Assembly: GCA_964469165.1 (NCBI GenBank)
Contig: CAYXXZ010000009.1
Span: 1 to 55,850, forward strand
Length of the DNA: 55,850 nt
Origin: CAYXXZ01 sp964469165
Lineage (GTDB): Bacteria > Pseudomonadota > Gammaproteobacteria > Pseudomonadales > Porticoccaceae
Reading direction: 5' to 3'
Shown: positions 17,200 through 25,587 of the stretch, piece after piece
Position numbering within the stretch: position 1 is the stretch's first letter
Layout of the letters: each line of letters starts with the position of its first letter
Position numbers and translations under genes: made by a program
The notes under the pieces: generated by a model
Told to the model about the DNA's origin: nothing
Seen by the model: the letters and a program-made list of their open reading frames with translations, nothing else
The model's database searches: none

Positions 17200-17811
17200 A
17201 TGAAAAACTACGAGAAAACCATCACCCTGGCCATGACCGGCGCGTCCGGCGCCCAATACGGCCTCAAATTGCTGGAATACCTGGTGCAGGCGGGGTGTCG
17301 GGTTTATTTCATGATTTCCGGCGCGGCACGCATCGTGGTGGAAACGGAAACCGAACTGGAACTGCCGGGTGACGAGCACCTGGAGGATTTCCTGACGGAT
17401 TACTTCGATGCGGATGCCGGCCAGATCCAGGTGTTTACCAAGGAAGACTGGTTCGCCCCGGTGGCCTCCGGCTCGTCAGCACCGACCTCGATGGTGATCT
17501 GTCCGGCCAGCGGCGGCTGCGTGTCCGCCATCGCCCACGGCGCCAGCAACAACCTGATCGAGCGCGCAGCCGATGTTGCCATCAAGGAGCGCCGCCAGCT
17601 GATCGTCGTGCCACGGGAGACGCCGGTGTCCGTCATCCATCTCGAAAACCAGTTGAAGCTCGCCAACATGGGGGTGACGGTAATGCCGGCCAGTCCCGGT
17701 TTCTATCAGAATCCGGAATCACTGGAAGACATGGTGGATTTTATGGTGGCACGCATTCTCGACCAGTTGGGTATCGAGCAAGGCCTGCTGCCGCGCTGGG
17801 GCGGCGAATAG
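17200..17811 (+). CDS. ubiX: Flavin prenyltransferase UbiX
   Basis: 203 residues. Makes prenylated FMN, the cofactor of the UbiD decarboxylase in ubiquinone biosynthesis. Rossmann-like FMN site MTGASGAQYG at residues 13-22 and the conserved central and C-terminal blocks PASGGCVSAIAHGAS, RRQLIVVPRETP and MPASPGFY. The start at 17200 is chosen because it fits homologues and follows the mpl stop at once. No ubiD in the window. Confidence 0.96.
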   Translation: MKNYEKTITLAMTGASGAQYGLKLLEYLVQAGCRVYFMISGAARIVVETETELELPGDEHLEDFLTDYFDADAGQIQVFTKEDWFAPVASGSSAPTSMVICPASGGCVSAIAHGASNNLIERAADVAIKERRQLIVVPRETPVSVIHLENQLKLANMGVTVMPASPGFYQNPESLEDMVDFMVARILDQLGIEQGLLPRWGGE

Positions 17812-18250
17812 ATTCGGCTCTCACGGCGCTCCTGCCCGTGTAGGCGCTTGCCTGCAAGCGACCCTTGCATCGAATTGTCGCCTGTAGGCAGGCTCCTACA
17901 GGTCCAACTCCGGCTGCTGAAGAAACCGGCGCCTGGCTGCGGGGAGGGGGGGGGTGAACTCTGCGAAAGCCTCTGGTGCCAGCTCGCTGAGCGGACAGAA
18001 ACGATGTTCGACGAGGAGAAGTCTCCGCTGGCCGATGAGCCGAGAGTAGCCTTTACTTCTCGTATCAGGATCTGTTTTTCGATGCGTGTTTTATTGATGT
18101 GGAGGGGTTTCAAAACACACAGGGATTGCGTATAAACTTCAATTACTTGGGCGGCTTGCGGCGTCTGTTGTCAAGGAATTGCCGGGTGATGAGCTCTTCG
18201 CCACAATGAGGAGCGGCCGTAGTTCCAGTGCTGATAAAGAAGGAGTCCTT
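17812..18250. other. 439-bp gap between ubiX and the CBS-domain gene
   Basis: Contains a REPIN-like repeat at 17839-17900 and a small hairpin (GTGTTTT 18086-18092 with AAAACAC 18112-18118). Short open frames are present on both strands, but none has a recognisable product or a good start. No clear promoter was identified. Confidence 0.5.
17839..17900. repeat. REPIN-like inverted repeat, TGTAGGAGCCTGCC family, copy 2
   Basis: Arms 17839-17862 and 17877-17900, related to the pair at 15616-15689; the right arms are nearly identical, the left arm has diverged. Begins 28 bp after the ubiX stop codon. Confidence 0.75.
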
Positions 18251-18658
18251 ATGCTCAATTCCGTAAAACTGAAAGACCACATGATAGGAACCCCCGTTAC
18301 GGTGCTTCCCGACGTGGACCTGTTCGATGCTGTGGCGTTGATTCTGGATCACCGTATTTCCGGTCTTTGTGTGGTGGATGACGAGGGCAACCTGGTGGGT
18401 GTGCTGTCGGAGCTGGACTGCCTGAGGGCGACCTTGTCAGCCTCTTATGAAAACCGTACCAGGGTCGGCACCGTGGCGGACTATATGACGAAAGACGTCA
18501 TAGCCTCGGATCTCGAAGACGATATTGTCGAGGTTGCTGCCGACATGCTGAAGAACCGCCACCGCCGCCGTCCCATCGTCAAGAACGGCAAGTTGGTGGG
18601 TCAGATCACCTGCCGCCAGCTGCTCGATGCCATGCGCGCTTTTTCCAGCAAGCCCTGA
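18251..18658 (+). CDS. CBS-domain-pair protein
   Basis: 135 residues consisting of two CBS domains (about residues 8-62 and 74-130) and nothing else: MIGTPVTVLPDVDLFDAVALIL and MTKDVIASDLEDDIVEVAADM are the two domain starts. Such proteins bind adenine nucleotides and act as small regulators; the partner is unknown. The ATG at 18251 has GGAG 5-6 nt upstream and is preferred over the upstream frame opening at 18179. Its 3' end is followed at once by heptamer element H3. Confidence 0.85.
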   Translation: MLNSVKLKDHMIGTPVTVLPDVDLFDAVALILDHRISGLCVVDDEGNLVGVLSELDCLRATLSASYENRTRVGTVADYMTKDVIASDLEDDIVEVAADMLKNRHRRRPIVKNGKLVGQITCRQLLDAMRAFSSKP

Positions 18659-18684
18659 GCTGGCGGTGGGAAGGCTGTAGGTAA

Positions 18685-18759
18685 GCTGTAAGCCCCAAGC
18701 TGGACGCTGGTAGAACTCAGCTCTTCCAGTGCGCGTGCTTGGAGCTTATGGCTTACAGC
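18685..18759. repeat. Heptamer inverted-repeat element H3 (between CBS and cupin genes)
   Basis: Left arm 18685-18712 holds 7-bp units GCTGTAA, GCCCCAA, GCTGGAC, GCTGGTA. Right arm 18739-18759 holds the inverted units TTGGAGC, TTATGGC, TTACAGC. The cupin stop codon (TAA, 18753-18755 on the minus strand) is inside the right arm. Confidence 0.7.
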
Positions 18760-19133
18760 TCCTGTCCAGGCACATCCTCATAACACTCGGGCCGGAAGCG
18801 GGGCGAGCAGATGGCGAGAAAGATCAGATCGTCCTCGCCTTCATTGGCGATGCGCTGCGCGCACAGCGGAGGAATCACGGCCACATCCCCAGGCCCCAGC
18901 GTCTGCGCCGCAAGCCCCTCGAGCTCGACGCGCCCGCGCCCCGACAGAATCACATAGCGCTCCGTCGTGTCGCGCAGCCGGTGCCAGCGGGTAGTGACCC
19001 CCGGCGCCACCCGCGCCCGCGCGATGGAAACGGCGGGATCCGCGTCACTGTTGGAGAGCTCCAGAATGTAGCAGCCTTCCTCGGCAAGAAAGTATTCACG
19101 GCTGGGGTTCATGGGCTTGATGGAGGGGGGCAT
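18753..19133 (-). CDS. Cupin-domain protein
   Basis: 126 residues with a single cupin fold: motif 1 is WHRLRDTTERYVILSGRGRVEL (about residues 49-70) and motif 2 is GPGDVAVIPPLCAQRI. Motif 1 has one His and the usual second His is Arg/Asp, so metal binding is uncertain. Start at 19133 has GGAGC 7 nt upstream. The final residues GQEL and the stop codon come from heptamer repeat H3. Substrate unknown. Confidence 0.8.
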   Translation of the reverse strand: MPPSIKPMNPSREYFLAEEGCYILELSNSDADPAVSIARARVAPGVTTRWHRLRDTTERYVILSGRGRVELEGLAAQTLGPGDVAVIPPLCAQRIANEGEDDLIFLAICSPRFRPECYEDVPGQEL

Positions 19134-19148
19134 GGTTGTAGCTCCTGG

Positions 19149-19267
19149 GTCTGACGTCTGACGCAATAGGATTTGTGGGGTCGGTGAAGTCAGAAGCCAT
19201 TTTTGAGGGCAAGATACACGCCATAGGTTCTGCGATTGACGACCCCAAAAGCGTCAGACGTCAGACC
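19149..19267. repeat. Heptamer inverted-repeat element H4 (between cupin and tex)
   Basis: Arms 19149-19162 (two GTCTGAC) and 19253-19266 (two GTCAGAC) are perfect reverse complements extending to 17 bp, with an inner pair TGGGGTCG / CGACCCCA. The right arm ends 7 bp from the tex stop codon. Confidence 0.8.
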
Positions 19268-19273
19268 AAAAAA

Positions 19274-21595
19274 TCACTTCTTTCCCTTCATCGCCTCCCG
19301 CAGCAGCGCCCCCATGGTGCCGGTGGTGGCCGGGCGCGCTTGCTGGCGGTTGCGGTCGCCGCTGAAGGTGCGTTGCTCGCGCCGGCCAGTGTCGCGCGCG
19401 GGTGCGGTTTTCCTGGCGTTTTCCTGGCCCGGCTCGTCGCTGAGACGCATGCTCAGGGCGATGCGGTTGCGGGGGATGTCCACATCCATCACCTTGACCC
19501 GCACGATGTCGCCGGCCTTGACCACGTCGCGCGGGTCCTTGACGAATTTTTCTGCCAGCGCCGAGATATGTACCAGGCCATCCTGATGAACGCCGATATC
19601 CACGAACGCACCGAAGGCCGCCACATTGGTGACGGTGCCTTCCAGCACCATGCCTGGCGTCAGATCCTTGAGGGTTTCAACGCCCTCTGTGAAGGTGGCG
19701 GTCTTGAACTCGGGGCGCGGGTCGCGACCGGGCTTTTCCAGCTCCTTGATGATGTCGATCACCGTGGGCAGGCCGAAGCGCTCGTCGGTGTATTTTGCCG
19801 GGTTGAGCTTGCCGGTGACGGCCTTGTCGCTCAGCAATTTTTCCACCGTGAGCTGGGTGTCGGCGGCGATTTTTTCCACGATTGCATAGGATTCAGGGTG
19901 TACCGCCGACGCATCCAGCGGGTTGTCGCCGTCGCGGATGCGCAGGAAGCCGGCGGCCTGTTCAAAGGTTTTTTCTCCCAGGCGCGGTACGTCGAGCAGT
20001 TCGCGGCGGCTCTTGAACGGGCCGCGGCTGTCGCGCAGCGCGACGATGTTTTCAGCGACGCTCTGGCTGAGGCCCGAAACGCGGCGCAGCAGCGGTACGG
20101 AGGCGGTGTTCACCTCGACGCCGACACTGTTCACACAGTCCTCGATGACCACGTCGAGACTTTTCGCCAGCTGTGTTTGGCTGACGTCGTGCTGATACTG
20201 GCCGACGCCAATGGATTTGGGGTCGATCTTCACCAGTTCCGCCAGTGGATCCTGCAGGCGGCGACCGATCGACACCGCGCCGCGAATGGTCACGTCCAGG
20301 TCGGGCATTTCCCGCGCGGCGTCGGCGGAGGCGGAATAGACGGAGGCGCCGGCCTCGTTGACCATCACTTTCTGAACCTTGAGCTCGGGGTGGCGCTTGA
20401 TGAGGTCGCCCGCCAGCTTGTCGGTTTCGCGTGAGGCGGTGCCGTTGCCGATGGCGATCAGTTCGATGGCATGCTGTTTGGCCAGCTGCGCCAGTTTGGC
20501 GATGGATTCGTCCCACTTGTGTTGCGGCGCATGGGGAAAGATGGCGCCGTGATCGACGACGCGACCGGTGCTGTCGATGACCGCGACCTTGACGCCGGTG
20601 CGAATGCCCGGGTCGAGGGCGATGGTGGATCTGGCGCCCGCGGGCGCGGCGAGCAGCAGGTCTTTCAGGTTGGCGGCGAACACGTCGATGGCGGCCTGCT
20701 CGGCGCGCTCGCGCAGATCGGAGAGCAGCTCGGTTTCAAGGTGCAGCTGCAGTTTGATGCGCCATGTCCAGCGTACCACTTCGCGCAGCCAGGCGTCGCC
20801 GGCGCGGCCCTCGTCGCGGATGGCGAAGGTCGCGGCGATCATGCTTTCACAGGGATGGGGCGCGCCTTCTTCCAGTGCGACATCGACCTTGAGGGCGAGA
20901 AAACCTTCGCGGCGACCGCGGAACATGGCAAGTGCCCGGTGCGACGGCACCTTGGCGACGGGCTCCGTGTGCTCGAAGTAATCGCGGTATTTCTCGCCTT
21001 CCTTTTCCTTGCCGCTGATTACCGTCGAGAAAAGCAGGGCGTTTTCGGTGAGATAGCTGCGGGTTTTGGCGAGCAGGTCGGCATGTTCCGCGAAGCGCTC
21101 CATGAGGATGTATTTGGCGCCATCCAGCACCGCCTTGCCATCGGCGAAACCGGCATCGGCATCGAGGTAACGCTGTGCTTCGACGTCCGGCGTCAGGTTG
21201 GCATCACCGAGCAGCGCATCGGCAAGAGGTTCGAGGCCGGCTTCGATGGCGATCTGGCCCTTGGTGCGGCGCTTGGGCTTGTAGGGCAGGTAGAGGTCTT
21301 CGAGGCGGGTCTTGGTGTCGGCGTTGAGTATTTCGCGCTTGAGCTCCGCGCTGAGCTTGCCCTGCTCATCGATGCTCTTGAGGATGGTGTCGCGGCGTTC
21401 TTCCAGATCGCGCAGGTAGACCAGACGCTCGCTCAGGTCACGCAACTGGGTGTCATCCAGGGATCCGGTGATTTCTTTGCGGTAGCGGGCGATGAATGGC
21501 ACGGTGGCGCCACCGTCCAGCAATTCCACGGTCGCGGACACCTGTTTTTCATCGATGGAGAGTTCTTCGGCGATGCGCTGGAAAATCGAATTCAT
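19274..21595 (-). CDS. tex: RNA-binding transcription accessory protein Tex
   Basis: 773 residues, the length of Escherichia coli YhgF. Domains in order: N-terminal helical Tex_N (VPFIARYRKEITGSLDDTQLRDL), YqgF RNase-H-like domain (ALDPGIRTGVKVAVID, about 330-450), tandem helix-hairpin-helix region (SVAENIVALRDSRGPFKSR), and a C-terminal S1 RNA-binding domain (GMVLEGTVTNVAAFGAFVDIGVHQDGLVHISAL). A basic, disordered tail of about 45 residues follows. Start at 21595 is the homologue start. Involved in transcription fidelity and ribosome rescue in known cases. Confidence 0.97.
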   Translation of the reverse strand: MNSIFQRIAEELSIDEKQVSATVELLDGGATVPFIARYRKEITGSLDDTQLRDLSERLVYLRDLEERRDTILKSIDEQGKLSAELKREILNADTKTRLEDLYLPYKPKRRTKGQIAIEAGLEPLADALLGDANLTPDVEAQRYLDADAGFADGKAVLDGAKYILMERFAEHADLLAKTRSYLTENALLFSTVISGKEKEGEKYRDYFEHTEPVAKVPSHRALAMFRGRREGFLALKVDVALEEGAPHPCESMIAATFAIRDEGRAGDAWLREVVRWTWRIKLQLHLETELLSDLRERAEQAAIDVFAANLKDLLLAAPAGARSTIALDPGIRTGVKVAVIDSTGRVVDHGAIFPHAPQHKWDESIAKLAQLAKQHAIELIAIGNGTASRETDKLAGDLIKRHPELKVQKVMVNEAGASVYSASADAAREMPDLDVTIRGAVSIGRRLQDPLAELVKIDPKSIGVGQYQHDVSQTQLAKSLDVVIEDCVNSVGVEVNTASVPLLRRVSGLSQSVAENIVALRDSRGPFKSRRELLDVPRLGEKTFEQAAGFLRIRDGDNPLDASAVHPESYAIVEKIAADTQLTVEKLLSDKAVTGKLNPAKYTDERFGLPTVIDIIKELEKPGRDPRPEFKTATFTEGVETLKDLTPGMVLEGTVTNVAAFGAFVDIGVHQDGLVHISALAEKFVKDPRDVVKAGDIVRVKVMDVDIPRNRIALSMRLSDEPGQENARKTAPARDTGRREQRTFSGDRNRQQARPATTGTMGALLREAMKGKK

Positions 21596-21704
21596 TGACG
21601 GCCTGCTCGGCTTGTTGCGAAGGGGCGGAATTATGGACCAGGCCGGGGAGGGGTTCAAAGGGTTGTCTGCGGTGGGGTTGTGCTTAAAACAATGCTCTGT
21701 CCCC

Positions 21705-21818
21705 GGCTTTGTTCCCGGCAGGGTCCTTTCGGGACCGTCAGCGCCATGGATGGCGCTGTCGAGCCCCCATGGATGGGTTCACGGCGTGTCCCGAAAGGAC
21801 CCTGCCGGGAACAAAGCC
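21705..21818. repeat. 114-bp element with perfect 31-bp inverted repeats
   Basis: Arms 21705-21735 and 21788-21818 are perfect reverse complements (contain GGCAGGGTCCTTTCGGGAC) with a 52-bp centre that itself has short palindromes (GCGCCATGGATGGCGC). It lies upstream of tex and 54 bp after the end of the following DUF4124 gene. No open reading frame; MITE- or REPIN-like. Confidence 0.85.
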
Positions 21819-21871
21819 TCCCAATGTTGCCAACTTAATGCATGTTGCGCGGCTGCTTAGGGGCCACCATC

Positions 21872-22384
21872 CTATCTGTCGCGCAGACTCTCGCCGCTAC
21901 CAAAAGAGGGCATTGGAATAGGTGTGCGCAGCTTGGCGTCGAGCGTGTCGCGCGGGGTGTCGATGCGATAGGGCGGCTGTGGGCGCTGGGGATGGGGGCG
22001 GTGGTGGTGATAGGGGTAGCCGGGAATCAGGTAGACCTCGCGCTCCGGCGCAGGTGCGGAATAATGAGTCGTGGTAGCGGCGGGCAGGAGTTTTTCCCGG
22101 TCTTCTTCCCGTTTCAGACGATCGGCCTGAAGACGATCGGAGGTTGCCGTGATCTGTTCCAGCGTTGCTTCGTGGCGCTCCGGGTCGCCCGGCGCGTAGC
22201 CCGGCAGGGTGACTTGTTCATAGTCCGAGGCGTGGCGCGGCGGGGTGTCGCTGTAGGTAATGGCTCCCTTCTCGTTGCGGTATTTGTAGACAGTCTCCGC
22301 CGCCTGGCTCCCGATGCTGAATGTCAGCACGGCGCTGCACAGAAAGGCCAGGGCAGCGTTTTTTTTATGGGAGATGATCGTCAC
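21872..22384 (-). CDS. Exported DUF4124-domain protein
   Basis: About 170 residues. A signal peptide (AALAFLCSAVLTFSIGSQAA) is followed immediately by a DUF4124 module (ETVYKYRNEKGAITYSDTPP), then a charged helical linker and a Pro/His-rich tail (HHHRPHPQRPQPP). The proposed GTG start at 22384 places the signal peptide at the N-terminus, but its Shine-Dalgarno is weak. Second DUF4124 protein in the window; outside the domain the two differ. Function unknown. Confidence 0.75.
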   Translation of the reverse strand: MTIISHKKNAALAFLCSAVLTFSIGSQAAETVYKYRNEKGAITYSDTPPRHASDYEQVTLPGYAPGDPERHEATLEQITATSDRLQADRLKREEDREKLLPAATTTHYSAPAPEREVYLIPGYPYHHHRPHPQRPQPPYRIDTPRDTLDAKLRTPIPMPSFGSGESLRDR

Positions 22385-22493
22385 GATTCGGTTCCGTGCG
22401 CATGTGCCCCTTGGATCGTCGCCGTTGGGGGCGGTTCCGGAAGCCTTGAAAGGTCCACATATTCGTATCATCATCCTGTCAAGGAAACAATGA

Positions 22494-23111
22494 GTGATCG
22501 GCCGCAGGAGCAGGGTTTTGCAGCAGTCAGACTGGCAGCATGTGCCGCTTTTCCCCCTTTCGCAACCCCTGTATCCGGGGGTGTCCTTCCGTCTGCGAAT
22601 CTTCGAGCAGCGCTACCTGCGCCTGGTGCGCGAATCGGTGAGCCGCGGCACGCCCTTTGCCGTGGTGCCCATCATCAGCGGGCGCGAGGTCGGCGCGCCG
22701 CCAGAGTTCTACCCCTGGGGTACATTGGTGAACATCATGGACTGGGAGCAGCAACCGGACGGCCTGCTCGGCATCACCATTCGCGGCGACCGGCGCGCCA
22801 GGGTGAGAGGCAGCGAAGTGGAAAAGGACGGGCTGATCGTGGCGCAGGCGCGGGTCAGCGAGGCGGATGACAGCGACCGCCCCGGGCGCCTCTACGACGA
22901 CCTCCAGCAACTGCTGGAGGAACTGGTGGCAGGGCTGGAAATGGATAGCCTGTTTCCGGATGAGCCGCTCACGCTGGCGTCGCTGGGATGGCGCCTGGCA
23001 ACCATTCTGCCGCTGCAGACGAGTATAAAGATGCGCCTCCTGGCGGAAGACGACGCCCGCGAACGGCTGGCGATGATTCGCCAGGGAATCGCCGATATGG
23101 TCGGCGAATGA
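22494..23111 (+). CDS. LON N-terminal-domain protein (stand-alone)
   Basis: 205 residues made only of the substrate-binding domain found at the N-terminus of Lon protease: VPLFPLSQPLYPGVSFRLRIFEQRYLRLV, then the beta-rich core, and a helical C-terminus. No ATPase or protease part. The start is a GTG about 9 nt after AAGGA; an ATG four bases earlier is in another frame. Such proteins are common beside unrelated genes in gammaproteobacteria, with no established role. Confidence 0.8.
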   Translation: MIGRRSRVLQQSDWQHVPLFPLSQPLYPGVSFRLRIFEQRYLRLVRESVSRGTPFAVVPIISGREVGAPPEFYPWGTLVNIMDWEQQPDGLLGITIRGDRRARVRGSEVEKDGLIVAQARVSEADDSDRPGRLYDDLQQLLEELVAGLEMDSLFPDEPLTLASLGWRLATILPLQTSIKMRLLAEDDARERLAMIRQGIADMVGE

Positions 23112-23127
23112 CAGGCACAGCCCGAAA

Positions 23128-23157
23128 TTTACCCATCAGTGCGGGCGCAGCTATAAT
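23128..23157 (+). promoter_or_regulatory. Possible proA promoter
   Basis: -35 TTTACC (23128-23133), 18-bp spacer, -10 TATAAT (23152-23157), 24 bp before the proA start. Confidence 0.5.
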
Positions 23158-23181
23158 AGGCCCCTTTTTCGGGAAGTTGGC

Positions 23182-24447
23182 ATGAACACAGCCGTGGACA
23201 TCAAAAGCTATATGCAGACTCTGGGGCAGCGCGCCAGAGCCGCATCGCGCCTGGTCGCGAGTGCGGGCACCGGTGCCAAGAACCGCGCCCTTGTCGCCAT
23301 CGCCGAGGCGCTCGACGCCGCGCGCGCGCCGTTGCTCGAAGCCAACGCACGGGATCTGGAGAATGGTCGCGCCAATGGCCTGGATGCCGCCTTGCTGGAA
23401 CGCCTGGAAATCAACGACAGCCGCATCGACGCCATGATCGAAGGTCTCCATCAGGTGGCCGCGCTGGCGGATCCGGTGGGCGAGATCACGGATCTCAAAT
23501 ATCGTCCCAGTGGTATCCAGGTTGGCAAGATGCGGGTGCCCCTTGGCGTGGTGGGCATCATCTATGAATCGCGTCCCAACGTGACGCTGGATGCCGCCAG
23601 CCTGTGTCTGAAATCGGGCAACGCCTGCATTCTGCGCGGCGGCTCCGAAGCGCTGTATTCCAACCAGGCGCTCGCGAACTGTATCCGCACCGGCCTGCGC
23701 CATGCGGCGCTGCCCGAAACGGCGGTGCAGGTGATCGATATCACCGATCGCGCCGCCGTAGGCGAGCTGATAGCCATGCCGGAGTACGTGGATGTCATCG
23801 TGCCGCGCGGCGGCAAGGGCCTGATCGAACGCATCAGCCGCGACGCCCGCGTGCCGGTGATCAAACACCTCGACGGCAACTGTCATGTCTACATCGACGA
23901 AGACGCCGACCTGGAAAAGGCGTTCACCATCGCCATGAATGCCAAGACGCACCGCTACGGTGTATGCAATGCCATGGAAACGCTGCTCGTGGCAGAGCCG
24001 GTTGCGGCACGGATTCTGCCGCGCCTGGCGGCAGCGCTGGCGGAAGAGAACGTCGAGTTGCGTGGTTGCGACAAGACTGCCGCCATCATCGCCTGCAAGG
24101 CGGCCACGGAGGACGACTGGCACGAGGAGTATCTGGCGCCGGTGCTGGCGATTCGCGTGGTTGCTGGATTGGATGACGCCATTGCCCACATCAACCACTA
24201 CAGCTCCGCGCATACGGAAGCAATCGTCACCGAAAACTACAGTCGCGCGCGGCGCTTCCTCGGCGAGGTGGATTCAAGCTCCGTGATGGTCAACGCCTCG
24301 ACCCGTTTCGCGGACGGTTTTGAGTACGGCCTGGGGGCGGAAATCGGTATTTCGACCGACAAGATTCACGCCCGCGGCCCCGTCGGCCTCGACGGACTGA
24401 CCAGCCAGAAATGGGTCGTGTTCGGAGACGGACAGGTACGCACCTAA
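23182..24447 (+). CDS. proA: Gamma-glutamyl phosphate reductase
   Basis: 421 residues. NADPH-dependent reduction of glutamyl-5-phosphate to the semialdehyde, second step of proline synthesis. Aldehyde-dehydrogenase fold; PLGVVGIIYESRPNVT, the catalytic Cys in YGVCNAMETLLV (about 259) and DGFEYGLGAEIGISTDKIHARGP are all intact. Its stop codon abuts the nadD GTG start with no gap, so it heads the proA-nadD-rsfS-rlmH operon. proB is not adjacent. Confidence 0.98.
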   Translation: MNTAVDIKSYMQTLGQRARAASRLVASAGTGAKNRALVAIAEALDAARAPLLEANARDLENGRANGLDAALLERLEINDSRIDAMIEGLHQVAALADPVGEITDLKYRPSGIQVGKMRVPLGVVGIIYESRPNVTLDAASLCLKSGNACILRGGSEALYSNQALANCIRTGLRHAALPETAVQVIDITDRAAVGELIAMPEYVDVIVPRGGKGLIERISRDARVPVIKHLDGNCHVYIDEDADLEKAFTIAMNAKTHRYGVCNAMETLLVAEPVAARILPRLAAALAEENVELRGCDKTAAIIACKAATEDDWHEEYLAPVLAIRVVAGLDDAIAHINHYSSAHTEAIVTENYSRARRFLGEVDSSSVMVNASTRFADGFEYGLGAEIGISTDKIHARGPVGLDGLTSQKWVVFGDGQVRT

Positions 24448-25083
24448 GTGTCCACCGGCATTTTCGGAGGTACCTTCGACCCGATCCACATCGGCCATCT
24501 GCGCACGGCGCTGGAAATGCGCGGGCTCATCGGTCTCGACCGCATGTTGTTGATACCCTGCGGCGATCCGCCGCACCGGGAAAACCCCATGACGCCGGCG
24601 GCGGATCGTCTCGCGATGATCGAGCGCGCGGTTGCCGATGAGCCATCGCTGGTGGCGGACAGCCGTGAGATCGATCGCGGCGGCCTTTCCTACACCATCG
24701 ACACCCTGTTGGAATTGCGCGCCGAGCTGGGTGCCGCCGAGCCCCTGTGCCTGTGTATCGGCATGGACTCCCTGGTGCATATTGACGGCTGGCGGCGCTG
24801 GCGCGAATTTCTCGATATCGCCCATATCGCGGTTGCCGCGCGGCCAGGCTGGCAGGTGCCGGAAGAGGGGGAAGTCGCCGAATGGCTGGCGTGCCACCGT
24901 GTGGCGGAGGCCGGTGTCTTGCTGCAAAAACCCTCGGGCGCGGTTTTCATCGAGGAAATGACGTTGCTGCCAGTGTCGGCTACCGCCCTGCGCGCCATGC
25001 TGGCGCGCGGCGAATCCATTCGTTACCTGACGCCCGACGGCGTCATCGACTACATCCACAATCAGCGGCTTTATGTACAATGA
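24448..25083 (+). CDS. nadD: Nicotinate-nucleotide adenylyltransferase
   Basis: 211 residues. Converts nicotinate mononucleotide and ATP to deamido-NAD. HxGH nucleotidyltransferase signature GGTFDPIHIGHLRTA at residues 6-20 and the second motif SATALRAML near the C-terminus. GTG start directly after the proA stop codon. Confidence 0.97.
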   Translation: MSTGIFGGTFDPIHIGHLRTALEMRGLIGLDRMLLIPCGDPPHRENPMTPAADRLAMIERAVADEPSLVADSREIDRGGLSYTIDTLLELRAELGAAEPLCLCIGMDSLVHIDGWRRWREFLDIAHIAVAARPGWQVPEEGEVAEWLACHRVAEAGVLLQKPSGAVFIEEMTLLPVSATALRAMLARGESIRYLTPDGVIDYIHNQRLYVQ

Positions 25084-25109
25084 CCGCTGCCATCCATGCC
25101 GGAGACATA

Positions 25110-25448
25110 ATGAGCACATCTCTCAAAGACATCGTCGTCGACGCCCTCGAAGACATCAAAGGCCACAATATTGCGGTACTGGACGTCTCGGAACTGACGG
25201 ACATCATGGATACCCTGGTGGTGGCCAGTGGTACCTCCAGCCGTCAGGTAAAGGCGCTGGCCGACAATGTGATCGAGAAGTGCAAGAAGGCTGGTTTTCC
25301 GCCCATCGGCACCGAAGGCGAAGGCTCCGACTGGGTGCTGGTGGACCTGGGTGACCTGGTGGTGCATATCATGCTGCCGGAAACCCGCGCTTTCTACGAG
25401 CTGGAAAAGCTCTGGTCGGTGCGTCCCGATGACGTGAAGAGGAAGTGA
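25110..25448 (+). CDS. rsfS: Ribosomal silencing factor RsfS
   Basis: 112 residues. Binds uL14 and blocks subunit joining in starved cells. Family blocks DVSELTDIMDTLVVASGTSSRQVKALA, GEGSDWVLVDLGDLVVHIM and RAFYELEKLW are all present. ATG with GGAG 6 nt upstream. Separated from rlmH by heptamer element H5, although the pair is usually tightly linked. Confidence 0.97.
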   Translation: MSTSLKDIVVDALEDIKGHNIAVLDVSELTDIMDTLVVASGTSSRQVKALADNVIEKCKKAGFPPIGTEGEGSDWVLVDLGDLVVHIMLPETRAFYELEKLWSVRPDDVKRK

Positions 25449-25461
25449 GGTTTTGGTTTTT

Positions 25462-25574
25462 AGTTCACAGTTGACAGTTCACAGTTGACAGTTTTCAGGG
25501 GTGGGTCACACTGATCCTGTGAACTGTGAACTGTGAACTGTGAACTGTGAACTGTGAACTGTGAACTGTGAACT
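25462..25574. repeat. Heptamer inverted-repeat element H5 (between rsfS and rlmH)
   Basis: Left arm 25462-25489: four units alternating AGTTCAC and AGTTGAC. Right arm 25519-25574: eight perfect tandem GTGAACT units. The arms are complementary, giving a potential long hairpin inside an operon, 13 bp after the rsfS stop and 13 bp before the rlmH start. Confidence 0.9.
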
Positions 25575-25587
25575 GATAACGTAACCC

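Noticed and set aside
22490..22870. ATG at 22490 as the start of the LON-domain gene
   Set aside because: It opens another frame whose translation has no LON pattern; the GTG four bases later gives the conserved N-terminus. A sequencing frameshift is possible but not needed.
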